Below, in pieces: positions 44,455 through 53,784 of a stretch of 64,000 nucleotides of DNA (its first letter is position 1; each line of letters starts with the position of its first letter). The stretch is from Sneathiella sp. GTDB taxonomy: Bacteria; Pseudomonadota; Alphaproteobacteria; Sneathiellales; Sneathiellaceae. The stretch covers positions 1 through 64,000 of the forward strand of contig PAKP01000029.1 in the NCBI GenBank assembly GCA_002706985.1, written 5' to 3'. A program made the translations under genes and the position numbers. The notes under the pieces were generated by a model, which was not told the DNA's origin, made no database searches, and saw nothing but the letters and a program-made list of their open reading frames with translations.

Positions 44455-44877
44455 TTATAGGGGAGCGGATTTGCGCCGATACAGTTCGATGGCCATATCA
44501 TCAATTGTCATCTGCTCCGTGCGATCGCGTGAATATTTTTCGCGAGCCATTCGGGCCTCAAGCGCAATCTCGTATTTTTTTAGCTCCTGGAAGCAGTCCG
44601 CCACCTCTTCATTGAGCGCAGCGATTTTCTCATCCAAATCTTTTATGCTGACGTGGATATTTTCCCTCTGTGTTTTTGCCGCCGCGGCGTAACTCGCGAA
44701 GGCGAACCCAAGTTCCGGGTCCTTGTCGGCAATATTGATCTCTTGCTGCAATTCTTCATCCAGCTTATGAAGTCGCACCAGAAATCCCTCGCGCATTTCC
44801 GCAAAATCTGCAAGTTCACGGCGTTTTTCATCCAGCTTCCATTTATGAACCCGGATCAGGTTTTGCAAACTCTTCAT
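44455..44877 (-). CDS. fliJ: Flagellar export chaperone FliJ
   Basis: A 140-residue, almost fully coiled-coil protein: LQNLIRVHKWKLDEKRRELADFAEMREGFLVRLHKLDEELQQEI, IKDLDEKIAALNEEVADCFQELKKYEIALEARMAREK. FliJ-like proteins form the central stalk of the FliI/FliH export ATPase. It is read in the same direction as fliI, starting 33 bases after fliI ends, the usual fliI-fliJ arrangement. Sequence identity in this family is always low, so the call rests on structure pattern and position. Confidence 0.88.
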   Translation of the reverse strand: MKSLQNLIRVHKWKLDEKRRELADFAEMREGFLVRLHKLDEELQQEINIADKDPELGFAFASYAAAAKTQRENIHVSIKDLDEKIAALNEEVADCFQELKKYEIALEARMAREKYSRDRTEQMTIDDMAIELYRRKSAPL

Positions 44878-44910
44878 GTCGTCATTGCCATTAGGATATC
44901 AAACCGGAAA

Positions 44911-46242
44911 TTAAGCGGATTCAAATTCTATCTGATGTTCAAGAATTTCAGAAAGTGCCGCATAGCATTCCGGTAGACTTGTTCGTTCTTTTTTATTCTG
45001 ACTCATAAATTCTTCAAGCAGGGGAAAGAAATGAATTGCCTCATCCACCTGCGGATCGGTGCCCGGTCGATAGGCGCCGAGCCGGATCATCTCCGCCATA
45101 TCATCATAGGTAGAGAGATACTGCCTGGCTTTCGAGATAAGAATATTCTCATCTTCGCTATTACATCCGGGCATTGTCCGCGAAATAGACTTGAGCACAT
45201 TGATAGCCGGATAGCGGCCGCGTTCGGCAATCTGTCGCTCCATAACGATATGACCATCCAAAATGCCCCGAACAGCATCGGCTACGGGCTCGTTATGATC
45301 GTCTCCCTCTACGAGGACAGTAAAAAGCCCTGTAATGCTCCCTTTTCCTGAGCCTGGTCCTGCCCGCTCCAACAGTTTCGGAAGTTCGCTGAAAACTGTT
45401 GGTGTATAACCCTTGCTGGTCGGAGGCTCTCCGCCGGAGAGCCCAATGTCCCGTTGCGCCATGGCAAAACGTGTAACGCTGTCCATAAGGCAGAGCACCT
45501 CGCGCTCCTTATCCCGAAAATACTCGGCAAGGGACAATGTCAGATAGGCCGCCTGCCGACGCATAAGCGCGGATTCATCAGAAGTGGCCACGACGACAAC
45601 GCTTCGTTTCAGACCTTCTTCACCAAGATCGTCTTTAATAAATTCCTGAACTTCACGCCCTCGCTCCCCGATAAGCCCGATCACATTGACGTCCGCCGCC
45701 GTATTACGGGCCAGCATGGAGAACAGGACGGATTTACCGACACCGGAACCAGCGAAGATACCCATCCGCTGCCCGCGACAGCAGGTAACAAATGTATTCA
45801 GAGCCCGTACGCCAAGATCAATTTTCTCGCCAACACGTTGACGCGCATGGGCGGGGGGCGGTGAATTCCTGAAAGGAATGGCAGCGCTTCCCGCACTTAA
45901 AGGAGGGCCACCATCAATCGGCTCTCCCATCGCATTCACGACACGGCCAAGCCAGCTTTCATTCGGGAAAACCACAGGATCACGTTCCGCGATTTCCGCC
46001 TTGCAGCCAATACCAACGCCTTCCAGCGCCGCAAAAGGCATAAGCAATGCGCGATCGTTTCGAAAGCCGACAACCTCGCATTTTACATTCCCGCCATCCC
46101 GGGACCGCAGATTAACCCGGCTGCCAATACTCAGGCGTCTTTGAATACCCCCGATTTCAACCAGCAGGCCTTGGATCGCAGCGACACGACCATAGAATTG
46201 TGATGTGGGAACTCTGCTGATTTCGGAAATTATATCTTGCAC
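44911..46242 (-). CDS. fliI: Flagellum-specific export ATPase FliI
   Basis: F1-beta-like ATPase that energises flagellar type III export. The 443-residue protein has an N-terminal barrel ([14 protein letters not shown]), Walker [20 protein letters not shown] near residue 165, [14 protein letters not shown], Walker B region [37 protein letters not shown] and a C-terminal helical part with [23 protein letters not shown]. Firm. Divergent from ctrA, with a 185-base gap that carries CtrA-type boxes, so it could be regulated from there. Confidence 0.97.
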   Translation of the reverse strand: MQDIISEISRVPTSQFYGRVAAIQGLLVEIGGIQRRLSIGSRVNLRSRDGGNVKCEVVGFRNDRALLMPFAALEGVGIGCKAEIAERDPVVFPNESWLGRVVNAMGEPIDGGPPLSAGSAAIPFRNSPPPAHARQRVGEKIDLGVRALNTFVTCCRGQRMGIFAGSGVGKSVLFSMLARNTAADVNVIGLIGERGREVQEFIKDDLGEEGLKRSVVVVATSDESALMRRQAAYLTLSLAEYFRDKEREVLCLMDSVTRFAMAQRDIGLSGGEPPTSKGYTPTVFSELPKLLERAGPGSGKGSITGLFTVLVEGDDHNEPVADAVRGILDGHIVMERQIAERGRYPAINVLKSISRTMPGCNSEDENILISKARQYLSTYDDMAEMIRLGAYRPGTDPQVDEAIHFFPLLEEFMSQNKKERTSLPECYAALSEILEHQIEFESA

Positions 46243-46373
46243 GTATGACGCTCCGGGTTTTCAGTTTTTGCATCTTGCTTCGACCTATAAACCCATTTTG
46301 ACTTATACCTTTTAAAGTTTCGTAAATGCTGTTTACCCGGGTTAACAAAGATAGTTAATTTTTATCTTTTATT

Positions 46374-46388
46374 TTAACTATTTGTTAA
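46374..46388. promoter_or_regulatory. CtrA box in the ctrA promoter region
   Basis: TTAA-CTATTTG-TTAA matches the CtrA consensus TTAA-N7-TTAA at all eight fixed bases. It is 40 bases before the ctrA start, so autoregulation is likely. Other TTAA-rich elements, including GTTAAC at 46341-46346 and GTTAA at 46354-46358, lie upstream but with non-canonical spacing. I did not see a GAnTC site in the gap, unlike Caulobacter ctrA P1. Confidence 0.7.
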
Positions 46389-46427
46389 GTTAAGTTATTA
46401 ATAATAGTTGCGTACAGGAGGTGATTT

Positions 46428-47129
46428 ATGCGGGTATTATTGATTGAAGACGACAGCTCAATGGCACGTGGCATCGAATTGATGCTCAGCGCAGAGGGCC
46501 TTAATGTTTACACAACCGACCTTGGAGAAGAAGGGGTCGATCTCGGTAAACTCTACGATTATGACATTATTATCCTGGATTTGGGCCTGCCTGATATGTC
46601 TGGCTATGAAGTCCTTAAAAAGCTTCGGACAGCCAAGGTCTCAACCCCCATTCTGATATTGTCCGGCATGTCCGAACCCGATGACAAAGTTAAGGGTTTA
46701 GGGTTCGGTGCGGATGATTATCTGACCAAGCCTTTTAATAAAGATGAACTTGTTGCACGTATCCATGCGATTGTCCGCCGTTCCAAAGGCCATGCACAAT
46801 CGACGATCCAGACAGGAAAGCTGACTGTCAATCTGGATTCCAAATCTGTGGAAGTCAGCGGCCAGCGGCTGCATCTCACCGGCAAGGAATATGGCATGCT
46901 GGAATTGTTGAGCCTGCGTAAGGGTACAACACTGACAAAAGAGATGTTCCTCAACCATCTTTATGGTGGCATGGACGAGCCGGAACTCAAAATCATCGAC
47001 GTCTTCGTTTGCAAGCTGCGCAAAAAGCTGGCGGCGGCCACCAACGGAGATAATTACATTGAAACTGTCTGGGGTCGGGGCTATGTCCTCAGGGATCCTG
47101 ACGAGAACGTACAAGCCAAAGCTAGCTAA
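46428..47129 (+). CDS. ctrA: Cell cycle response regulator CtrA
   Basis: OmpR-type master regulator, 233 residues. The receiver starts [67 protein letters not shown], with phospho-acceptor Asp51 and [30 protein letters not shown]. The winged HTH contains [52 protein letters not shown] and ends [10 protein letters not shown]. These are near-universal CtrA segments. AGGAGGTGA precedes ATG. A perfect CtrA box lies upstream and an intrinsic terminator downstream. ChpT is encoded 6 kb away. Confidence 0.98.
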   Translation: MRVLLIEDDSSMARGIELMLSAEGLNVYTTDLGEEGVDLGKLYDYDIIILDLGLPDMSGYEVLKKLRTAKVSTPILILSGMSEPDDKVKGLGFGADDYLTKPFNKDELVARIHAIVRRSKGHAQSTIQTGKLTVNLDSKSVEVSGQRLHLTGKEYGMLELLSLRKGTTLTKEMFLNHLYGGMDEPELKIIDVFVCKLRKKLAAATNGDNYIETVWGRGYVLRDPDENVQAKAS

Positions 47130-47150
47130 CCAATCATCAAGACAAGAAGC

Positions 47151-47195
47151 CACAATAAACCCCGCAGTACTTAAAATACTGCGGGGTTTATTGTG
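47151..47195. terminator. Intrinsic terminator after ctrA
   Basis: CACAATAAACCCCGCAGTA and TACTGCGGGGTTTATTGTG are perfect 19-base arms around a seven-base loop. It closes ctrA and, on the - strand, the convergent cheR operon. Confidence 0.95.
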
Positions 47196-47234
47196 TTGTG
47201 AAATTACCTAGTAGATATAAAGACGGCGTGCTTA

Positions 47235-48071
47235 TCAGCTCGCCGCCGCCATTATCCCGCCCTTGGCTGACGTATAGACGCCGCGCTGACCTTCAATCGG
47301 CTTAAAGCTGTCACAGATGCCAAGGACAGTCTCTGCACCGCCCAGAAAGAGAGCGCCATCATCTGCCAGAATGTTGTGAACCTGATTCAGAACTTTTCCT
47401 TTCGTCGCCTGATCGAAGTAGATCAGCACATTGCGGCAGAACACAACATCGAACTGCCCCATACCGCCCAAATCCTCAAGCAGGTTTTTAGGCTGAAATT
47501 TCACCATGGCACGAATGGAGCTGTCGATCTGCCACATCTCGCCGACCTGCTGGAAATGCTTCATCAAAAGCTGGATAGGCAAGCCACGCTGCACTTCAAA
47601 CTGCGAATACAGACCAGCTTTTGCTTTCTCAAGCACCTCGTTTGAAAGGTCCGTCGCCAAGATCTCGACGCGCCACCCCGCCATTTTTGCGGCTTCTTCC
47701 TTGAGCAACATCGCAATGGAATAGGGCTCCTGCCCTGTCGAGCACGCCGCCGTCCATATCCGTAAACTCTTTTTCGCGGCCCGCGACTGAATGAGTTGCG
47801 GCAGAATAACCGACCGGAAAATTTCGAATGGCTTTGTATCACGGAAAAAGAACGTTTCGTTCGTGGTCATCGCCTCCGTGATCTCATTTAACAGACGCTC
47901 ATCATTCGTCCGGCGTACTTCTTCGGCCAGCGCTTCAAGGCTTTCAAGGCCGCGCCTGCGCGCAAGAGGAACAAGCCTGCTTTCAAGCAAATATACCTTC
48001 TCTTCCGTCAGCACCAAGCCGGAACGTTTCCGGACTATATCGCCGAAGAGCTGAAAATCCTGGCTATTCAT
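47235..48071 (-). CDS. cheR: Chemotaxis protein methyltransferase CheR
   Basis: Methylates glutamates of chemoreceptors. From ATG 48071 it is 278 residues: N-terminal helical CheR_N (DFQLFGDIVRKRSGLVLTEEKVYLLESRLVPLARRRGLESLE), then the SAM domain with TNETFFFRDTKPFEIFR, LRIWTAACSTGQEPYSIAMLL, ILATDLSNEVLEKAKAGLYSQFEVQRGLP and FDVVFCRNVLIYFDQATK. A longer frame to 48176 is in place, but ATG 48071 overlaps the cheB stop (ATGA), which supports coupling. Last gene of the cheA-W-Y-B-R operon. Confidence 0.97.
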   Translation of the reverse strand: MNSQDFQLFGDIVRKRSGLVLTEEKVYLLESRLVPLARRRGLESLEALAEEVRRTNDERLLNEITEAMTTNETFFFRDTKPFEIFRSVILPQLIQSRAAKKSLRIWTAACSTGQEPYSIAMLLKEEAAKMAGWRVEILATDLSNEVLEKAKAGLYSQFEVQRGLPIQLLMKHFQQVGEMWQIDSSIRAMVKFQPKNLLEDLGGMGQFDVVFCRNVLIYFDQATKGKVLNQVHNILADDGALFLGGAETVLGICDSFKPIEGQRGVYTSAKGGIMAAAS

Positions 48072-49231
48072 GCGGGTCTCCCATTGACGAAATTCTCGAT
48101 TGCACCAGAGATTTTCTGTAAAGGCAGAATATTTGTGCACAGACCGGCGGACGCAACCGCCCCCGGCATTCCCCATACAACACTTGTTTCTTCATCCTGA
48201 CCGATCACCACTGCTCCTGACTCCGCAAGTTTTCTGCAGCCTTCCAAACCATCGTGCCCCATCCCCGTTAGAATGGTTGTCAATACATGCGTGCCATACA
48301 CGGACTGCAGGCTCCGCAGCATTGGATCAACGGACGGGCGGCAATAATTTTCCGGCGCTTCCTGATTTAATTTGATAACAACATTTCCAACCTGACCATG
48401 GACAGTCAAATGCCAGTTTCCAGGGGCAACATAGACACGATTATCCTGAACCCTCTCACCATCAACCGCCTCGAGACAATCTTTGCCATAAATCTTGCTC
48501 AGATGTTCCGCCAGAATCGTCGTAAAGGTTGCTGGCATATGCTGCGTAATAAAAATGGGAAGGTTTATCTTGTCTTTGAGCCCAGCCAGCAACTTGAAAA
48601 GCGCTTGCGGCCCACCCGTCGACGCACCGATTGCAAGTGCTTTGATCTGGGGAATTTTCGAAATCTGCCTTAGAGTCGCAGGTGTTTTTACTGCGACAAG
48701 CGATGTCCGGTGCTCCCGCTGCTCCGGCACGATGACTGGGCGTGAAACAACCTTACCTGCGGCTTTATCCCGGGATCGTCTTGTCGATCCCAGCGCCCTT
48801 ACTTTTTCCACAAGGCCGCGCTGAAAGTTTTCCTTATCGTCCGCCACACGGGTCGATTCAGGCTTGGCGATATAATCTGCTGCTCCCATCGACAAAGCCT
48901 TCAGGCTAACATCAGCATTACGGCGGGTTAGGGTTGATGCCATGATGACCTGCACGTCCGGATCGAGAGCAACAAGCTTCGGCAAGGCCGTCAACCCGTC
49001 CATCTCTGGCATTTCAATGTCCAGAATAACAAGCTCCGGCTTCGCCCGCTCAAATTCTCGTAGCGCCATGGCTCCATTGCTGGCAAGAGCTACGACATGT
49101 ATGTCCGCTTCCGCGTCCAGCCATCGGGACAAGAACCCTCGAATGACGGCTGAGTCATCCACAACCATCACCCGGTACGGATCACCGGATGCGCTCTTCG
49201 GACTCTGCGCAATAGTTTCAGCCTGGATCAC
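48068..49231 (-). CDS. cheB: Chemotaxis response regulator methylesterase CheB
   Basis: Protein-glutamate methylesterase/glutaminase. N-terminal receiver YRVMVVDDSAVIRGFLSRWLDAEADIHVVALASNGAMALREFERAKPELVILDIEMPEMDGLTALPKL with phospho-Asp71 and MASTLTRRNADVSLKALSMGAADYIAKPES. A linker follows, then the esterase domain with LAIGASTGGPQALFKLLAGL (nucleophile Ser), FITQHMPATFTTILAEHL (His) and LTGMGHDGLEGCRKLAESGA (Asp). 387 residues. It overlaps cheR by four bases and abuts cheY with no gap. Confidence 0.97.
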   Translation of the reverse strand: MIQAETIAQSPKSASGDPYRVMVVDDSAVIRGFLSRWLDAEADIHVVALASNGAMALREFERAKPELVILDIEMPEMDGLTALPKLVALDPDVQVIMASTLTRRNADVSLKALSMGAADYIAKPESTRVADDKENFQRGLVEKVRALGSTRRSRDKAAGKVVSRPVIVPEQREHRTSLVAVKTPATLRQISKIPQIKALAIGASTGGPQALFKLLAGLKDKINLPIFITQHMPATFTTILAEHLSKIYGKDCLEAVDGERVQDNRVYVAPGNWHLTVHGQVGNVVIKLNQEAPENYCRPSVDPMLRSLQSVYGTHVLTTILTGMGHDGLEGCRKLAESGAVVIGQDEETSVVWGMPGAVASAGLCTNILPLQKISGAIENFVNGRPA

Positions 49232-49600
49232 CTAGATAACTCCCACCTGCGAGAATTTTGCTTCGATAATCGCCCGGTCAAAAGGCTTCATAATATATTC
49301 GTTTGCTCCGGCAGAGATAGCCTCGCGAATATGGGCCATGTCATTCTCTGTGGTGCAAAAAATTACGATGGGTTGCTCGCCATTTTCCGTACCCCGTAAG
49401 GTCCTTAGAAAATCGATACCGTTCATAACTGGCATGTTCCAGTCGAGCAAAATAACATCAGGCATTTTCTCCTGACAGGTCGTGAGTGCGCCTTTACCAT
49501 CCTCAGCCTCCAGGATTCCAAAGCTCATGTCTTCCAATATCCGTCTGGCTACCATGCGAACGACTTTGGAATCATCTACAATCAAACAGGATGGCATCAA
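49232..49600 (-). CDS. cheY: Single-domain response regulator CheY
   Basis: A 122-residue receiver, the rapid chemotaxis output: SCLIVDDSKVVRMVARRILEDMSFGILEAEDGKGALTTCQEKMPDVILLDWNMPVMNGIDFLRTLRG, with phospho-Asp53, switch Thr in VIFCTTEND and conserved Lys in EYIMKPFDRAIIEAKFSQVG. It lacks an output domain. It lies between cheW and cheB in the operon. Binding to FliM, which is encoded elsewhere, is the expected role. Confidence 0.95.
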   Translation of the reverse strand: MMPSCLIVDDSKVVRMVARRILEDMSFGILEAEDGKGALTTCQEKMPDVILLDWNMPVMNGIDFLRTLRGTENGEQPIVIFCTTENDMAHIREAISAGANEYIMKPFDRAIIEAKFSQVGVI

Positions 49601-49615
49601 TTTTCTCCGTTTTTC

Positions 49616-50071
49616 TTATGCTGCGATTGTCGAATTGCCGCCGAAATCAAGCATCCGCTCGATCTGCAGGACAACAAGCAATTTATCTTCAAGGCGATAG
49701 ACGCCGCCGGAAATCTCTTTCCAGCAGGCATTCAAGGTTACCGGTGTCGGCTGTAAATCATTTACGTCCAATGTGAGAACCTCTCCCACACTGTCAATCA
49801 TCAGGCTGTAGGGTTCGCCCTGATGCTCAACGACGATACTCATACCGCCGTCTTCCTGCTCCAGCTGGGACAGACCGAGCCTTTTGCGCACATCAATCGC
49901 GGTTACGATCCGTCCGCGCAAATTAAGGGCGCCGGCAACCTCCGCCGGGGCAAGTGGAATCTTGGTCAGCTTCAGGTCCCGAAGAACGTCATGCACTTCA
50001 AGAACCGGGATACCGAAGAGCTGGTCCGCGATTAAAATCGTCACATATTCCTGCATGTTACTTGTGGTCAT
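49616..50071 (-). CDS. cheW: Chemotaxis adaptor protein CheW
   Basis: Scaffold linking CheA to receptors. The 151-residue SH3-like double-barrel protein reads EYVTILIADQLFGIPVLEVHDVLRDLKLTKIPLAPAEVAGALNLRGRIVTAIDVRKRLGL, then MSIVVEHQGEPYSLMIDSVGEVLTL and ISGGVYRLEDKLLVVLQIERML. It starts inside the last codons of cheA with a four-base overlap, indicating translational coupling. Firm. Confidence 0.96.
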   Translation of the reverse strand: MTTSNMQEYVTILIADQLFGIPVLEVHDVLRDLKLTKIPLAPAEVAGALNLRGRIVTAIDVRKRLGLSQLEQEDGGMSIVVEHQGEPYSLMIDSVGEVLTLDVNDLQPTPVTLNACWKEISGGVYRLEDKLLVVLQIERMLDFGGNSTIAA

Positions 50072-52812
50072 TTTGCACTTCCACTTGCTTTGAGAGTCTG
50101 CGTGAGCGCCGACATCAATGAATCCCTGTCGAATTTTGCGATGTAATCGGAGAAGCCAACCGCCCGGCCACGATCAAAATCGCCAGGTGTCGTATGAGAT
50201 GACAGTGCCACGATCGGTGTTTCATGCCACCTCTCGTCGCCCTTCACTTTTTCAGCAAAGGTGAAGCCATCCATTTCCGGCATTTCAATATCGCTAATAA
50301 TGATATCGAAATGTTCGCCGTGATCGCGTTTTTCGAGGGCGTCAACACCATTTTCGGCTGTCGTCACCGCGTAACCGGCCGTTTTGAGGAGTGGTACAAG
50401 CATGTTGCGGAAGAACGGGCTATCATCGACCAGCAGAATTTTCTGCTTGTCGTTTCCGTGACCGAATGGCCGCGTTTCTTGCGCGCCGAACCAGCTTCCG
50501 AAGCATTTTTGCAGGCAATATCCGACATCTACGATATCCGTTGCCTTATCCCGGATAACGGCGCTTCCTACGAAACCCTCGCGATCAGACATCATTTCGA
50601 CATCAAGCGTGTCTTCAACAATATCAACGATTTCGTCGACAACAAGACCCATGGTGCGATCCTGATCGCTGAAGACCAGAACCGGCTGGCGACCCTCTTC
50701 AACAATGCTTACGCTGTCATCAATCGTCGTCAATGGCATAAGCTGGCCGCGATATTGAACAACCTTCTTGCCATTGGTATCTTCAATCGTATTAACATCA
50801 ATTTCTTCAAGTCGGGCGACGAGTGATAGAGGTACTGCCTTCGGATCTTTCCCACCTGCCCGGAAAACAAGGAGAGCTGTTTTCTCGTCTTGCAACTGGC
50901 TTAGCTTGGTCTCGTCTTTTTCGGAATTATCAGAGCTTACGGCGGCATCACCAGACATTGCGGCAATGCCATTTGGATCCAGGATCATGATGACGCTGCC
51001 GTCACCAAGGATCGTATTCCCCGAGAAAATAGACAGGTTCTTGAGAATTGGTGCTATAGGTTTAACAACAATCTCTTCGGTGTCAAAAACCCGATCCACA
51101 ACAATGCCGAAAACAAAACTTGCGACCTGAATGACGACAATAAATTCTTCGGCGCCTTTGACGTTGCTTTGATCTGCAACTTCATCTGCGGCGGTTTCCA
51201 ATCGCATAATGTCATTAAGGTGCAACAGCGGAAGGAGCTGATCACGCAGCCTCAGGACGGGTGAGTCATTGATCATTTCGATGGTGTGGTCACTGCTGCT
51301 GTTGGTTGATGCCCGGACAAGCTCCAAAACGCTTGTTTGCGGGATCGCGAAGCGTTCACCACAACACTCAACAATCAATGCAGAAACGATGGCAAGCGTT
51401 AGTGGAATCTTGATAGTAAAGGTCGACCCCTGCCCTTCTTCCGACGTCAGGGCAATTGTTCCTCCAATTTTCTCAATGTTCGAACGGACGACATCCATCC
51501 CAACACCCCGGCCGGAGACGTTTGTCACTTTCTCCGCCGTCGAGAATCCTGCCCGCATGATGAAATTCTGGATCTGCTGCTTGCTCATGCCTTCAAGTTC
51601 GGCTTCGCTTGCCAGTCCGTTTTCAATGACCTTTTTCTTAATCTTCTCGCTGTTCAAACCGCGACCGTCATCAGAAATTTTAATGATGATGTGACCGCCT
51701 TCATGGAAAGCCTCAAGAACAATTTTACCGGTTTCATTCTTGCCGTTCGCGATGCGATCCGCTGGCATTTCCAGGCCATGATCTGCAGAGTTGCGCACCA
51801 TATGGGTCAACGGGTCCTTGATCAACTCCAATACCTGGCGATCGAGTTCCGTCTCGGCGCCCCGCATAACCAGATCGATTTTCTTATCAAGGTCATGGCT
51901 CAAATCGCGGACGATTCGCGGCAGTTTGGACCAGGCGTTCCCGATAGGCTGCATACGGGTTTTCATCAGCCCTTCCTGCAGCTCCGTCGTCACATGGCTC
52001 AGGCGCTGCAGCGGCACCGTGAATTCGTTGTCATCCATGCCGCGGACCATCTGCAAAAGCTGGTTTCTTGTGAGTACGAGTTCGCTTACCATCGTCATCA
52101 GGTTTTCGAGCATCTGGACATTCACCCGAATGCTCTGATTTGCAATGCTCGACTCCTTCGATGCTTTCTCTTTTGATGTCTTTTCGGCTACAGGTTTCGT
52201 TTCTTCGTCCTTAACCTCTAGCTTTGACTCAGCAACGGGCTCCGGCATATCGTCCGGGCCTTCCGCAGCCTGGAATGCCGCTTCGAGCTCTTCAAGTGAA
52301 ACCTCGCCAGAGCTAACCTCATCGTCCGGACCTTCTGCGGCCTGGAATGCCGCTTCCAGCTCCTCCTCGGAGACACTACCCTCAGGAACATTCTCTTCTT
52401 CCTTAACCGGTGCCTCTTCAACAGGAGCAAAAGCTGCGCCAAAGGCAACTGCGTTCAACCGGGCAATTAGGTCGGCATCATCCCCCGCCGGCTCTTCTTC
52501 GGTTTCTTCAATCGTGGCAAGAATGTCTTTAATGACATCCATGGCTTCCAGAATGATCGTAACAACGTCGGCAGTGACAGTCAGTTCCTTGTCACGGATT
52601 TTACCAAGGACATTTTCGCCGGCATGGGCCACCGCCTCAAGTCTTGGAAGCCCCAAGAAGCCACATGTCCCTTTGATTGTATGGACCAGGCGAAAAATAT
52701 TTCCGATATGACTCTCATCGCTCGGGTCCTGCTCCAGAACAATGAGTGACGTGTCAACAATGCCAATGCTTTCGTTGGTTTCCGTGAGAAACTCGCTCAG
52801 AAGATCATCCAT
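50068..52812 (-). CDS. cheA: Hybrid chemotaxis histidine kinase CheA with C-terminal receiver
   Basis: A 914-residue CheA. Order: Hpt domain with His44 in RLVHTIKGTCGFLG; an acidic spacer of about residues 100-230 containing two copies of a 24-residue unit with LEELEAAFQAAEGPDD; the P3 dimerisation helices (SIRVNVQMLENLMTMVSELVLTRNQL); the HATPase (HMVRNSADHGLEMPADR, GRGVGMDVVRSNIEKIGG, GQGSTFTIKIPLTLAI); a CheW-like P5 domain; a second CheW-like domain (TALLVFRAGGKDPKAVPLSLVARLEEID, YRGQLMPLTTID); and a CheY-like receiver (KILLVDDSPFFRNMLVPLLK, DIIISDIEMPEMDGF). The P2 domain appears replaced by the repeats. Extra domains suggest a phosphate sink or feedback. Confidence 0.95.
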   Translation of the reverse strand: MDDLLSEFLTETNESIGIVDTSLIVLEQDPSDESHIGNIFRLVHTIKGTCGFLGLPRLEAVAHAGENVLGKIRDKELTVTADVVTIILEAMDVIKDILATIEETEEEPAGDDADLIARLNAVAFGAAFAPVEEAPVKEEENVPEGSVSEEELEAAFQAAEGPDDEVSSGEVSLEELEAAFQAAEGPDDMPEPVAESKLEVKDEETKPVAEKTSKEKASKESSIANQSIRVNVQMLENLMTMVSELVLTRNQLLQMVRGMDDNEFTVPLQRLSHVTTELQEGLMKTRMQPIGNAWSKLPRIVRDLSHDLDKKIDLVMRGAETELDRQVLELIKDPLTHMVRNSADHGLEMPADRIANGKNETGKIVLEAFHEGGHIIIKISDDGRGLNSEKIKKKVIENGLASEAELEGMSKQQIQNFIMRAGFSTAEKVTNVSGRGVGMDVVRSNIEKIGGTIALTSEEGQGSTFTIKIPLTLAIVSALIVECCGERFAIPQTSVLELVRASTNSSSDHTIEMINDSPVLRLRDQLLPLLHLNDIMRLETAADEVADQSNVKGAEEFIVVIQVASFVFGIVVDRVFDTEEIVVKPIAPILKNLSIFSGNTILGDGSVIMILDPNGIAAMSGDAAVSSDNSEKDETKLSQLQDEKTALLVFRAGGKDPKAVPLSLVARLEEIDVNTIEDTNGKKVVQYRGQLMPLTTIDDSVSIVEEGRQPVLVFSDQDRTMGLVVDEIVDIVEDTLDVEMMSDREGFVGSAVIRDKATDIVDVGYCLQKCFGSWFGAQETRPFGHGNDKQKILLVDDSPFFRNMLVPLLKTAGYAVTTAENGVDALEKRDHGEHFDIIISDIEMPEMDGFTFAEKVKGDERWHETPIVALSSHTTPGDFDRGRAVGFSDYIAKFDRDSLMSALTQTLKASGSAK

Positions 52813-52897
52813 TTAACCGTATACTTTCCGTAACGTTGCATGATATCCGGGAACGTAATTACCCTGATATTTTCAGATACAGAATGCCGGATATAGG

Positions 52898-52912
52898 TTA
52901 ACAAGCGGTTAC
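52898..52912. promoter_or_regulatory. Candidate CtrA box upstream of the chemotaxis operon
   Basis: TTAA-CAAGCGG-TTAC, seven of eight consensus bases, lies about 90 bases before the cheA start (read GTAA-CCGCTTG-TTAA on the - strand). It would link chemotaxis expression to the cell cycle. Confidence 0.48.
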
Positions 52913-53025
52913 GGAGAGAGCAGTTTTACGCCCTTTTTATGCTGATGAGGTTTTCAGCGGATTCGATTTTTAGTTTGTCCAGTAATTGGCAGTTTATCTC
53001 GCAGCAGAAAGGACCTCCGGATTAT

Positions 53026-53664
53026 TTAACCGGACCTGACAGCGAGGCTCACGTGATCGTCATCCATATCCTGGATAACAAGGTTCACATTGTTGTTTTC
53101 ACACAGAGCCATAAGATACTGTACGCCAACATTCTGCGCCGTCAGTTCAGACTCGTTATATCCGTTTTGCAGAATATGGGTCACGTCTTCTCGAAGGAGC
53201 ACCCGCATTCCTTCCGCCCGGAAAATAAAGGACCAGCCTCCCTTGGAGACATCGCCTGTGACCTTTAGGTCGCCTCCCCGAGGCAAGGCGGCGGCAGCGA
53301 CAACCAGCAAATTACAGAGAATCTTCACTACATCTTTTGGTAGCATTTCAGCGCCACCTGCCTCATCCGGCCAGTCGAGCCTGATTTTTCCGAAAGACAT
53401 GAGGTCACGGCTAAGGTTGCGGGCGTCTCGTAACGAAATATCCTGCCCCATACTGCCGGCGAGACCAAATGCAAGCCGGTAGAATTGAAGCCGAGCCGAA
53501 GCCTCGCCCGCGCTTTCACTTATGAGCCTGAGGGCTTCCGCCCGCATATCCTCATTGCCATCATCCGCAACAAGCTCGGCGCCATTACAAATGGCGCCAA
53601 TCGGTCCAATGACATCATGGCAGAGTTTGGAACTCATTAAAGACGCGAGTTTCAGATCAATCAT
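53026..53664 (-). CDS. chpT: Histidine phosphotransferase ChpT
   Basis: Relays phosphate from a CckA-type kinase to CtrA and CpdR-type receivers. About 212 residues from ATG 53664. The dimerisation helix carries the phospho-His in LMSSKLCHDVIGPIGAICNGAEL (His16), followed by a helix LRLISESAGEASARLQFYRLAFG and a degenerate Bergerat-fold domain, DVVKILCNLLVVAAAALPRGGDLKVTGD, without ATP-binding boxes. ATG 53691 is also in frame, but GGTGA precedes 53664. It lies upstream of and parallel to the che operon, and is divergent from the DUF3553 gene. Confidence 0.9.
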   Translation of the reverse strand: MIDLKLASLMSSKLCHDVIGPIGAICNGAELVADDGNEDMRAEALRLISESAGEASARLQFYRLAFGLAGSMGQDISLRDARNLSRDLMSFGKIRLDWPDEAGGAEMLPKDVVKILCNLLVVAAAALPRGGDLKVTGDVSKGGWSFIFRAEGMRVLLREDVTHILQNGYNESELTAQNVGVQYLMALCENNNVNLVIQDMDDDHVSLAVRSG

Positions 53665-53714
53665 ATTATCACCGGAATCCAATACATTCATAACTTTACA
53701 AAAAGGAACAACCT

Positions 53715-53732
53715 TTGTCGCCTGTACGACAA
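53715..53732. promoter_or_regulatory. Inverted repeat in the chpT/DUF3553 divergent gap
   Basis: TTGTCG and CGACAA form a perfect six-base inverted repeat with a six-base spacer. It may be an operator for the formate dehydrogenase unit or for chpT; no regulator can be named. Confidence 0.3.
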
Positions 53733-53784
53733 TTTGCTAAAGTGAATATGCAACAATCCAGTCTGACATGTTAAGAGAAAAATC

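Noticed and set aside
46243..46427. GAnTC methylation site in the ctrA leader
   Set aside because: Searched by eye and none found, so CcrM control of ctrA cannot be claimed.
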